Part shown: piece after piece, positions 23,039-33,748 of the stretch
Layout of the letters: every line of letters starts with the position of its first letter
How positions within the stretch are numbered: position 1 is the first letter of the stretch
Source of the DNA: Ehretia macrophylla
Lineage: Eukaryota > Streptophyta > Magnoliopsida > Boraginales > Ehretiaceae
Direction of reading: 5' to 3'
NCBI GenBank assembly: GCA_037974665.1
Contig: CM075764.1
Span: 81,057,825 to 81,121,824 of the forward strand
DNA length: 64,000 nt
Program-made: the position numbers and the translations under genes
Notes under the pieces: model-generated
The model's database searches: none
Told to the model about the DNA's origin: nothing
Seen by the model: the letters and a program-made list of their open reading frames with translations, nothing else

Positions 23039-24861
23039 CTTACCACTCTAACATTATAATATGAACATTCTTATAGATTAAAGCTAATCAACCAACCAAC
23101 TCCGCTACATTAACACCCAAGCATGCAACAAAACAAGAACCAGAGTTATAAGTTATTACAGTCCACTACCATATAAGCCATACATTAGCCTAGCTATTAC
23201 AATCCTTCGACACACCACATATATATACAAGGCCATAGGCACAAAATAGAGCATAACATAAAGCAACAAAGTCTTCACATAATCTACAAGCATACTGCAA
23301 CCTCAAGCAAGCACAAGCAATCAAGGAAACTCCTCAATCTATACCTCCTATTCCGCTCCCTCAGCAACTACAAGCTGCAGATCTACCTCAGCACCTCCTA
23401 AAATATGTTAGCTAGGTATGAGCAACCATAATTTCCCAGTGAGGGATATAGTCTTCCGGGGCATACAATGCAACATTTAACACAAATAAAGCGTTTAAAC
23501 AACTAAAGAACAATGTAAATGACAAGTTACTACATATTAAAATGATACAATTTACTTTAACCCCAACACTCCAGAATTCACTTGATCTTCAATCATGAAC
23601 CATGAACCTCAATCCACGAACCTCGATCAATGTGCCAGCATAAACCCCAAACACTCTAGTGGGTGTACTCCGGGTGTACCCCAAAAATCCTACGACCCAA
23701 CACCCCCTGGCAATCTCCAGACTAGGCGAGTGAGGGACTAGAGCACGAAGATCGAATATCCACTGGCAAACCCGCTACCGCTCAGTCGATATCCAATACA
23801 TCCGCCCTTAACACTATGGTTGCGCAACCACTATGCAATGCACTTAAACCAATGAAAATACAACAATAAAATAAAGCAATAACACATAGGAGGGACAACG
23901 AAATAGGTTGCCCTCGAAAATAGTTAAAAAATAAGCATTAGCACGAAATTAACTATATGATTACAAAGGGGTCAATAACATCTTTCTCACAAAACTTTAC
24001 CAAAAGCTCACAATTATCATAGAAATATATTTAAACACATAATAAGCATTTACAAGACCATAGATGTGCAAAACAATCAATTTCCCACTTTTTCCCCTTT
24101 GTAACTTAAGCTATTTGGTTCCAAATCGAAAAGCAAGGTTCTAGATTCACAAGAGAGCTATTCCATACTTCTAATTACACCTTATGGCACCCCTAGGACC
24201 CTCGAAATTACCCAAATACCCACATTTATCACAAAAGCCCCGATTACCCCTGTGTGCGTTTGTACTACAAGTACCCTAACCAAAGCTCAACCAAGAGTCA
24301 TAAAAGCATATCTAGCACATACATATCCTAAGAATACCAATTACAATGCCCAAAACAACCCGGATTTACAACACACCCAAAACCCCTTTCTTAATGTCGC
24401 TAATTTCGTGTTTTAGCTAAGTTTCGAGCATTTAAACTACACGGGGTCTTTGGTCTACCTTCATTAACATCTAAAGCACCTTATTGGAGCATTGAAGCAA
24501 TCTCAAAGGCACATTTTAACAAAACCCTTTAAAAATACTATTCATTGTCTTCCTCAACTAACCTATACAAAAACTACCATAACCAAAGCATTTATCAGCA
24601 CAAAATAAGTCTCTAGAACATGTAGTCTACTCTTTGTGAAGGAATTAAGCATAATATAGACACATACATGCAAATCTCAAAATTCAACAAATAAGCAAAA
24701 ACAATAGTTATGCAAAAACAAGTGAAAATCCCTCACAATTCAAGGCTTAGATGCTTGAAGATGACTTGTATGCACTTGTAGAAGACTAGGATCAGCTCAA
24801 AGTGAAGATTTTGCAAGCAATATGGAGTGGTTTTCTTTTTCTTTTGCTACTGCTGATTCTC
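23039..24861 (-). mobile_element. Family B LTR fragment (B3)
   Basis: Minus-strand sequence matches the family B LTRs, including the palindrome TGGTTGCGCAACCA at 23817-23830, the GC-rich block at 23640-23790 and an acceptor-like TTTTAG whose exon would start at 23397. Its end is removed by A2 and its start by element C at 24862. No gene. Confidence 0.8.
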
Positions 24862-25618
24862 TGATAAGGACATCAAGGCTATACAAATCGTTCAAGAAAG
24901 AGCCACGAAAGAGCCAGGATTTAGACGTCCATATTCGTTGAACCGTCCACATTCATTGAATCTTCCAAGTTCAATGAACCATTTATTTGGGCGAATTTTT
25001 CAACAAAGATTCAAGTCAAGATTTTATTTTCAAGATTCAAGAACTTTAAGATTATTCAAGAAGATTCGAAGATTTAGTCAAGATTTGATTTCTTTGTAAT
25101 TCTATCCTAGTTTTAGTTTTAGTTTTAGTTTAATTCCGCATGGATGAATTTAGGTGTTCACACTAGGAAAAAGACTTTATTGGGCTGCAAGATTGGGTGT
25201 TCACACTAGGAATGAGTTTTTCTTGGGCTGCAAGTTTGTTTCCTTTGACCTAGTTACTATTCATATTTTTCTATTTGAGCTAGGGTTTAGGAGTTCCTTT
25301 TCAAATAGGACACTTATTTGTCTTTGCCTATATAAGGCTGATTTGCATGAAATAAAATAAGACAATTTTGATTCATAAAATTTGTGAGATTATTTTCCTT
25401 TGAGTTCTTCAAGAAATTCTTTGAACTTATCAAGCTAATTCTTGTGGCATTCAACCTTGACTTATCAAACGAGTCTTCCATCCTCGTTTGTGTTCACCAT
25501 ACCAAAGTTCTTGCTTTGCTAAGCATAAGGTCGCGGTTCCATCCAATCCTGAAAGGTCTTGGGGTCGTTTGCCATATTTGGTGTTAGGTCACATCGCATG
25601 TTGATGTGGTTCATATCA
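24862..25618 (+). repeat. 5' LTR of element C
   Basis: Starts TGATAAGGACATCAAGG, ends GGTTCATATCA. It contains two GTGTTCACACTAGG blocks, a CTAGTTACTATTCA motif and a TATATAAGG box. The 67- and 68-codon frames here are also seen in the other LTR copies and are not conserved as protein. Confidence 0.9.
25330..25337 (+). promoter_or_regulatory. TATA box of the family C LTR
   Basis: TATATAAG inside GCCTATATAAGGC lies about 470 bases into the LTR. The same box occurs in the copies at about 27225 and 30005 and in the minus-strand solo LTR near 11985, so it is conserved. Confidence 0.65.
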
Positions 25619-25620
25619 GT

Positions 25621-25633
25621 TGGTAATCAGAGC
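25621..25633 (+). other. Primer-binding site of element C, with an extra A
   Basis: TGGTAATCAGAGC follows the LTR by two bases. It equals the initiator tRNA-Met site TGGTATCAGAGC with one inserted A. Sequence 25634-26490 is an untranslated leader with A-rich stretches (25945-26012, 26277-26312). Confidence 0.75.
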
Positions 25634-26490
25634 TTAGGTTTATCAGGTTTGCCTATCCTTTTCTTGTTTTTCTTGGTCAATTCATGTGTCTTGTTTTAGG
25701 TTTTAGATTTTTTTGTCGTTCTTGATTGTGTCTTGCTTCCAATTCATTTTCTTGGTTGTTTCTTGATTCCGTTCTTGCTCTTTAATTTCGTGTCTTGAGT
25801 CTGGTTTTCCGTTTCCTGAGTCTTGTTTTTCAATTCCGTTTCTTGCTTTCAATTGGCCAAACCCTAGAAACGTGAACTAGGTTTTCTTGTGCTTTTAAAT
25901 TTATATTCTTGTGACTTGCTCATTGTGTTTCGTTTCTGGAAAAGAAAAAAACATAAAAGAAAAGTCGAGAAAAGAAAGAAAAACAAACAAAAACGAAAAG
26001 AAAAAAAAAAGATAGTGAAGGTCTGAAATTTTTTTTGTTTTTGTTGAATCAGCCTTCAAGACCAAACTTTTCTGAAGGGAAACGATGTTCTGAGCATTTT
26101 AGTAGTGAGCACTACCCTCTTTTGGCCTAATTCCATCGTTTACTATGTGTTTTTGACATTTTGTGTGTTTTCGCATATATTTTCTTTAACTTTTCTATCC
26201 ACTCTAGGTTTCTTTTTCCTTCTTTGTCTTAATTCTTGGTCCTAATCTTGTTCCCCACGTCTTAGAGGACTGTTTGCAAAAAAAAAAAAAAATCAAAATT
26301 AAAAAAAAATGAAAATTCAGATTTCGTGACAGAATTGTTACGCTGCTTTGGTTCCTTTCTTGATATTCTTGGTTAGCTTCTAGGGAACTTGAAGGAGAAT
26401 ACGAGAGGAAAAAGGCAGAGTGCGTGAGATTAATAAAGGGTAAAAGCCAAATTGAGTTGAGTGAAACACGTGAAGGAGTGAAATTTAATC

Positions 26491-29010
26491 ATGTCTCAAA
26501 ACCAAGCAGACAACACCAACGAAGAAGGTCAACAAGCTGTTGTTCCAAATTTTCAGATGCAAGCCTTGTTGGGGGAGATGAGACGGATGATGATGAGGAC
26601 ATCAAGGCTGCTAGGAATGTTCCAGGTCCAGTGCAAGTGCCAGTTGGTCCAATGACAAGAGCTCGCGCTAAAAGGTTCAAGGAAGAGTTGAATAACTTGG
26701 TTCAGAAAGTTCTACAACAGGAGGAAAGCATGTTGGCTAGTAGGTATGAAGAAAGGCTAGTTTTACTCCTCCAAGTTGATCCACAAGAAAGCCAAGATCC
26801 AACCATACACGTCCACATTCAATGAATCATTTAGAAGTCCACATTCAATGAACCAATTGGGCATCCACATTCATTGAACCATTTGGGCGAATTTTCCAGC
26901 AAAGATTCAAGTCAAGATTCTATTTTCAAGACTCGAGATTCTTCAAGAAGTTTCAAGAAGATTCGAAGATTTAGTCAAGATTTGATTTCTTTGTAATTCT
27001 ATCCTAGTTTTACTTTCAGTTTTAGTTTAATTCCCTATGGTCGAATTTAGGTGTTCACACTAGGAAAAAGACTTTCTTGGGCTCCAAGATTAGGTGTTCA
27101 CACTAGGAAGAAGTTTTTCTTGGGCTGCAAGTTTGTTTCCGTTTGACTAGTTACTATTTACATTTTCCTATTTGAGCTAAGGTTTAGGAGTTATTTTTCA
27201 AATAGAAAACTTATTTGTCTTTGCCTATATAAGGCGGATTTGCATGAAATAAAAGGAAGACGATTTTGAAATTAAATTTGTGAGATTATTCTCCTTAAGT
27301 TCTCAAGAACTTTTTTCCAAACTTATCAAGATTATTCTTGTGGCGTTAATCTTTGACTTATCAAACGAGATTTCCATCCTCATTTGTGGCATCCTCAACT
27401 ATACCAAGGTTCTAGCTTTGCTAAGCATAGGGTCGCAGTTCCATCCATTCCTGAAAGGTCTTGGGGTCGTTTGCCAAAATTGGTGTTGGGTCGCGTCACA
27501 TGTTGGCATAGTTCGTATCAGATGATGAGGGCTGAATTGGAACAAATACATGTGAGGTTGGATAGAGTAGAAGATAGAGCATAGCAAGGGCAGCCACAAG
27601 TTGCTCAAGACGCACCAAGTAGGAACATATTGCAGCAAAGGGTTGAAGATGTTGATGAAGTCGACGAGGAAGGTTTAGATGAAGAGTTTGACAGAATTTC
27701 AGTGGGCAGCAATAGGAGACATGGTAGAGATAAAGATGCTAGGGATCATATTGACAACAACTTAGGAAGCATCAAGATGAAGATTCCTGCGTTTCAAGGA
27801 AGGAGTGATCCTGAAGCCTATCTTGAGTGGGAAAAGAAGATAGAGTTGGTGTTTGATTGTCATAACTATTCCGAGTTGAAAAAGGTAAAGCTTGCTGCCA
27901 CTGAATTTACTGATTATGCTATTGTTTGGTGGGATCAATTGTGTATCAATAGGAGGCGGAATGGAGAACGTCTTGTTGCAACTTGGGATGAGATTAAGAG
28001 AGTGATGAGGAGGCGATTTGTACCTAGCCATTACTATCGAGATTTATACCTCAAGCTGCAAGGTCTTCATCAAGGTAATAAGAGTGTTGATGAGTATTAC
28101 AAAGAGATGGAGATGGATATGATTAGAGCCAATGTGGAGGAAGATTGAGAGGCAACAATGGCCAGATTCTTGAATGGGCTAAATCAAGAGATTGCTAACA
28201 CTATAGAGTTTCATCATTATGTGGAATTAGAGGATTTGGTGCATATGGCAATTAAAGTTGAGAAGCAACTCAAGAGGGGTGGTACACGACCAAGACAAGC
28301 ACCACAATACTTGACTGCACCTTCACCTTGGAGGACGAGTTACCCAAAGGATGAAGAAAATCCGTCTACTTCTAAGGCCAAGCCCGAGCTCAAACCATCC
28401 ACCATTGCCATGACCTCTCAAGGTAATACAACCTCTCCTATGACTCGATCTAGTGAGATTTAATGTTTTAAATGCCAGGAATGAGGATACATAACAAGCC
28501 AATGCACAAACAAGCAAGCATTGGTAGTCTTGGAGAGTGGTGAGATTGAGTCCGAAGACGAAATGCATTTTGATGACATGCCCATACTAGAGGACATCAC
28601 AGAGGGAGAAGAGGAATTTGGGACAGATCATGGGGAGATGCTTGGACTAGTGGGACGACGAGCCTTGAGCTTGCAAGCTAAAGAAGAGGAAGAAGTAGTA
28701 CAATGTGAGAACATCTTTCATACTCGCTGTCACGTGAAAGATAAGGTATGTAGTGTTATTATTAACGGTGGTAGTTATACTAACGTTGCTAGTTCTTCCA
28801 TGGTTGAGAAGTTAGGGCTCACAACAATTAAGCATCCACGACCATACAAGCTGCAATGGTTGAATGATTGTGGTGAGGTAAGGGTTATAAAACAGGTTGT
28901 GGTGTTGTTTTGCATTGGAAAATATCAGGATGAAGTATTGTGTGATGGGGTACCTATGCATGCTGGACATCTTCTCTTGGGAAGACCATGGCAATTTGAT
29001 CGACGTGTGT
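26491..29010 (+). pseudogene. Gag and protease of element C, split by a solo LTR
   Basis: The ATG at 26491 opens a Gln/Asn-rich N-terminus (MSQNQADNTNEEGQQ). A solo LTR (26591-27520) interrupts it, and reading resumes in the proper frame with RAELEQIHVRLDRVED. The retrotransposon gag core spans about 27760-28290 (KIPAFQGRSDPEAYLEWEKK, WWDQL, MRRRFVPSHY). Stops include TAG near 27582, TGA 28146-28148 and TAA 28461. The zinc knuckle near 28466 is broken twice: a TGA inside it, and Tyr where the His should be. The protease block is about 28660-29010, with HPRPYKLQWLNDCGEV and LLLGRPWQFDRRV; its catalytic Asp is Asn (IINGGS, 28764-28766). Confidence 0.85.
26591..27520 (+). mobile_element. Solo LTR of family C inside element C gag
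   Basis: TGATGAGGACATCAAGGC...GTTCGTATCA, 930 bp, with a 5-bp target duplication GATGA (26586-26590 and 27521-27525). It is about 170 bases longer than the LTRs of its host element because it keeps a segment near its start. That segment translates in the host-strand frame as PVGPMTRARAKRFKEEL, a motif usually found at the C-terminal end of related gypsy polyproteins. Confidence 0.93.
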
Positions 29011-29075
29011 AGCATGATGGCTTCACAAATAAGTACTCATTCATGTTCAATTAGCGGACAATTACTCTAGTTCCA

Positions 29076-29523
29076 ATGCCACCAAAACAAGTTCATAAGG
29101 ATCAAGTGAGGTTACAAAAATTGAGTGATCAAAAGAACTTGAGTGAACAAAAGAATTTGAGTGATCAAAAGAATCTGAGTGAGCAAAAGAATGAGAGTGA
29201 AAAGATAGAGAGCAAGGCTAAAGCTAGAGAGGTAGTAAAAAGAGAAAAGAGTTCGGCCAATGAGGTAAAAATAGAGGGAAAACAAAGAAATTTTTATGCA
29301 AAAACAAGTGAGGTTAAGAGAGCTTTGATATCAAAACGGCCAATGAATGTACTCATGTGCAAGAAGGCTCTTTTAAACACTAACCAACTTGACTCTGCAT
29401 TGCCTAGTGTTGTTATTTCTCTTTTGCAGGATTTTGAGGAAGTGTTTCTCGAGGACATACCACATGGTCTACCCCCTAGGTTGGTCTTTGAACTTGGTGG
29501 ATTTGAGGACAAATCTTTCTCAA
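29076..29523 (+). pseudogene. Pol linker remnant of element C with a six-residue repeat
   Basis: After the protease the frame reads PPKQVHKDQV, then a tandem of LSDQKN/LSEQKN units (29121-29195, 18-bp period). A Lys-rich stretch and the segment SVVISLLQDFEEVFLEDIPH follow, which in full elements lies just before RT. The frame then runs through FEDKSFSRG into the G-rich polypurine tract. The jump marks a deletion of the whole RT to integrase region. Confidence 0.8.
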
Positions 29524-29544
29524 GAGGGGGGGGGGGGTGGGGAA
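29524..29544 (+). other. Polypurine tract of element C
   Basis: An AGAG lead and a run of about 12 G, then TGGGGAA, directly before the LTR start TGATGAGG. Confidence 0.85.
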
Positions 29545-30300
29545 TGATGAGGACATCAAGGCTATACAACTCGTTCAAGAAAGAGCCACAAAAGAGCCAG
29601 GAATTAGACGTCCACATTCGTTGAACCGTCCACATTCATTGAATCATCCAAGTTCAATGAACCATTTATTTGGGCGAATTTTCCAGCAAAGATTCAAGTC
29701 AAGATTTTATTTTCGAGATTCAAGAACTTCAAGAAGTTTCAAGAAGATTCGAAGATTTAGTCAAGATTTGATTTTTTTGTAACTCTATGCTAGTTTTAGT
29801 TTTAGTTTAACTCCCTATGGACAAATTTAGGTGTTCACACTAGGAAAAAGACTTTCTTGGGCTACAAGATTGGGTGTTCACACTAGGAATGAGTTTTTCT
29901 TGGGCTGCAAGTTTGTTTCCTTTGACCTAGTTACTATTCACATTTTTCTATTTGAGCTAGGGTTTAGGAGTTCTTTTTCAAATAGGAAACTTATTTGTCT
30001 TTGCCTATATAAGGTTGGTTTGCATGAAATAAAAGAAGACAATTTTGATTCATAAAATTTGTGAAATTATTCTCCTTTGAGTTCTTCAAGAAACTCTTCG
30101 AACTTATCAAGATAATTGTTGTGGTGTTCAACCTAGACTTATCAAACGAGTCTTCCATCCTCGTTTGTGGCGTCTTTACCATACCAAGGTTCTTGCTTTC
30201 CTAAGAATAGGGTCGCAGTTTCATCCACTCCTGAAAGGTCTTGGGGTCGTTCGCCATATTTGGTGTTGAGTCGCGTCGCATGTTGACGTGGTTCGTATCA
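29545..30300 (+). repeat. 3' LTR of element C
   Basis: TGATGAGGACATCAAGGC...GGTTCGTATCA, 756 bp, aligned end to end with the 5' LTR. The right flank starts CCAATCCCTCACGAGAC, the reverse complement of a B-type LTR end that lacks its terminal bases. Confidence 0.9.
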
Positions 30301-32190
30301 CCAATCCCTCACGAGACTAGAGCTTTGATCCAAAACCCAAGGTTATGAAAAATGAGAAAAAAGGGACAAAGTTTTCCCTGTTTCTAGACTTATCTACAAA
30401 CCTGCATGCAGAAGAAATTGCCACAAAGACAATATATGACATTTATATCATAACTTTCCAAGCTACTAAGGCCATTCGAGCCTTCCTGCTAGCAAGATAA
30501 AACATACAAGCATGCATTCTCATAAGCTAATGAAATTCTATGTTATAAAACCGCTTATCTTACCACTCTAATCTTTTCCACTTCATTTTCTCAAGTTTTA
30601 AGTCCAGCAACCAACCTTAACTTCATCCAAACAAGCATGCAAACCAACTAGGCAATAAAGTAAATCATTAAGTTATTACAAGTCATCCTCAATTTAACTA
30701 AACATACGAGACTTTAAACTTTATAATATAATTCTCCAAGGTCACTCAATTACATACAATTTTCATAATACTAACATGTTTTACAACATTGTACGACTCA
30801 ACCAGCCTGTCACATAAGCTTCTAACTCAAACACGTAGGAGTCAAGTACACACTTGTTTTTTTCTACCTCACGAGACAATCTCTGCCATGCCTGAAAGAT
30901 GTTTGAAAGAAGGGTGAGCAAAACACTATTGCTCAATGAGGGTGGGGAAACAGCTATCCGGGGAGTTTTCAAAAATACTTTCATGCAATGCAAACAGTCA
31001 AACTAGGCACAAAACATTATAAGGTAACAATAAACAACAAATACACGATGACAATTAAAGGCAATAAAGCTAGATAGCAAATTACATATAAGCCACATCC
31101 ACTCGAGAGAATTAACTCAAAGCTAATCAATATTACGAATCAAGTAACACATATAAAAGAATACGATCAATGGTAACTTTCCAAGGACAAAGGGCCCAAG
31201 CGAGAGTTATGCAAAAGGATACAATTCGATAGCCCTTATCACTCTAATTCCCAAATCACGAACCACGAACTCGAATTCGATATGTCGACATCCCAAACAC
31301 CAATGAGTACTTCGGATGTACCCGATACCTATGACCCAACACCCTCTGGTACTCTCTAGACCAGGCGAATGTCGGAATAGCTACGGAGTTGGGGCAACCA
31401 ACTCTGGCAAGCCCGATACCACCCAGAGAGGCCCATAACATTCGTACGAACGATAAGGTTGCGCAACCATCGATACGATAACACAAATAGCAATAATAAC
31501 AACAATATATCCAAATAATCTGATAAACACATAACTGAGGGACAACAAAGTAGGTTGCCATCGCCCGTATGTTACTGTTTACAAGTAATGTAATAATAAT
31601 ATAAACAAGAGACAAGTATATATTCACTCAATTATAACAAAGTACACATAAATATAAACAATTATATTAAACTGCAAAATTTATGAGCAACAAACAAACT
31701 AAGATGCACAAAGAATGAAAACTATTTCACCTTAACCACGCTCCATGATGCAAGAATTGGCTTCAATTCATTCTCAAACACCGACAATGGATTCTAACCA
31801 TACTTTAATCAACTCAAGCGTTAATCTAACATTTAGTTCAAATATAGAAATAGTGCTACTATATAAAAATTAAAGGACAACAAAGCAATAAAACTACAGC
31901 ACAATCTTTCTAAACAACTCATAACCATTTATTAACCACGACCTCATTCCAATTACATACATTCACACATTTTATCGGTTAAATACCATACAAGCTCAAT
32001 TCGATACTTAGCTAGCCAATTTCAAGACCAATACCAACAACTACTACAATTTTTATAATTTTCCCTTTAGTACAATTAGGCGCATACGAAACACAAACCA
32101 CGTAGCCCACAAACTAACTACTCCATACTCCTAAGGGCACTTTATGACACCTACTAGAATCATGAAAACCCTCTTTTAATGATGTCCATT
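30301..32190 (-). mobile_element. B-related LTR (family D), minus strand
   Basis: Read on the minus strand this ends in the CTCGTGAGGGATTGG block seen at LTR ends, and it contains GGTTGCGCAACC (31457-31468), a GC-rich block (31280-31440) and an acceptor-like CATCTTTCAG near 30900. In the phase shared by the other LTRs, its mini-exon would stop after a few codons. Its start is cut off by LTR B2 at 32191. No other coding region. Confidence 0.75.
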
Positions 32191-33343
32191 GTCATTCCCC
32201 GACCCAACCCAACCCCACGCTAAAGGTTAAGTCTAGACCCGACAAACGGACAGAGTCTCATTTGTACCGTGGACATTCTGAAAACCTATAAACATTCAAT
32301 TTAAGCAACAAAACAACAAGAACACCATTTCTAATTAAAAACTAGCTTAAAGGCCATCCGAACCTTAAGCAATACAAAACAGTTTAGTTACATACAAGCA
32401 TGCATACCACAATATTAACTTTTTTACAAAAGATGCTTATCATACCATTCTATGGTAGCAATTAAACATACTTATAGGTTAAGGTCAACCAGTTCAACCC
32501 CTGCGACCACACACAAGCATGCAACAAGCTAAAAGTAAGAATATTAGTTATTACATGCCATGGATACATATCATACACTACATCTAAACTTACAACCAAA
32601 CATTATACACATGAGCTCAAAGGCTCCAAAATAGAACATTATAACAACAAGCCGATTCTACATATAATCAACAGGAAACACGTCCACCTCAAGCAACTAG
32701 AATACAGCAACTAAGGTAACTGATCAGTCTGGACCTCCTACTTCTTACCCTCAATCAAATCAAGTTGGGGTTCAACCTCAGCACCTCCTGAAACATGTTA
32801 GCGAGGTATGAGCAATCACAATTGCCCAGTGAGGGATTAAGACTACTGGGGCGTGCAATGCAACAGGTAGAACAATTAAGCAGTAAAAGCAAGTAAAAGA
32901 CAATAGAAATAGTAAATGACCACATATTTTAAAGGATACAATACACTTAGCCCCAACACTCCAGAATTCTCTTTATCTTCGATCACGAACCATGAACCAT
33001 AAACCGCGAACCACGATTAATATGCTGGCAAAATCCCCAATCACTCCAGTGGGTGTACTCCGGATGTACCCCGATAAACCTACGACCCAACACCCCCTGG
33101 CAATCTCCGGACCAAGCGAGTGAGGAACTAAGGCACGGAGATCGAATATTCGCTGGCAAGCCCACTACTGCCCAACCGATATTCAATACATCTGCCCCTA
33201 ACACTATGGTTGTGCAACTACTATGCAATGCACTTTATCAATGGCAATACAATAACAACAATGGAAACAATAACACATGGGAAGAACAACAAAGTAAGTT
33301 GTCCTCAAAACAATTAGAATAGAAGCATTATCATATGGTAAAA
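32191..33343 (-). mobile_element. Family B LTR (B2), second half only
   Basis: The minus-strand LTR end TGACA lies at 32191. The fragment covers roughly the last 1.14 kb of the family B LTR, including the GC-rich block and an acceptor whose exon starts at 32787 (EVEPQLDLIEG, then TAG). At 33343/33344 it switches abruptly to plus-strand family B LTR. Confidence 0.82.
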
Positions 33344-33730
33344 GATGTGGAACTATGGCATGTAATAACTTATATTTATGCTCTTAGCTACTTTGCATGC
33401 TTGGGGGTGAATGACTGGTTGAATGGTTGTCTTTAATTTTCTAAGAATGTTCAAATGCTATCATGGAGTGGCATGATAAGCGATTTTATAAAGAAGTTAT
33501 CTTGTAAATGCATGCTTGTATGTGTTTAACTAGTTGTATTGCTTAGGGCTTGGATGGCCTTGAAGCTAAGTTTTAGTTAGAAATGGTATTCCTATTGTTG
33601 TGTGGCTTTTGTTGTGTGGCTTAAATTGTATGTTTACAGGTTTTCAGAATGTCCACGGTACAGAGGAGACTATGTCCGTTTATCAGGTTTGGACTTAACC
33701 ATTAGCATGGGATTGGGTCGAAGCGTGACA
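33344..33730 (+). mobile_element. Truncated 5' LTR of element B
   Basis: Matches the last about 387 bases of the 3' LTR (from about 42749), ending AAGCGTGACA. The first about 2.1 kb are lost at the inverted junction. Confidence 0.88.
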
Positions 33731-33736
33731 TTTATG

Positions 33737-33748
33737 TGATATCAGAGC
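33737..33748 (+). other. Primer-binding site of element B
   Basis: TGATATCAGAGC, one base off the initiator tRNA-Met consensus, six bases after the LTR end. The untranslated leader 33749-34102 shows nothing else. Confidence 0.85.

Larger units (their letters stand above)
24862..30300 (+). mobile_element. Non-autonomous Ty3/gypsy element C with both LTRs
   Basis: The element has two LTRs of 757 and 756 bp (24862-25618, 29545-30300), a primer-binding site, gag, protease, a short pol remnant and a polypurine tract. RT, RNase H and integrase are absent: the N-terminal pol linker runs straight into the polypurine tract near 29490-29520. The LTRs look mostly identical by eye, with scattered differences. 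The flanking five bases differ (TTCTC on the left, CCAAT on the right), and the flanks come from different parts of B-type LTRs, so the locus was rearranged after or during insertion. Such an element would depend on enzymes from an autonomous relative. Confidence 0.85.

Noticed and set aside
25154-25587. 67- and 68-codon frames repeated in each family C LTR
   Set aside because: They recur only because the LTR recurs; the copies have different lengths and frames, so no protein is conserved.
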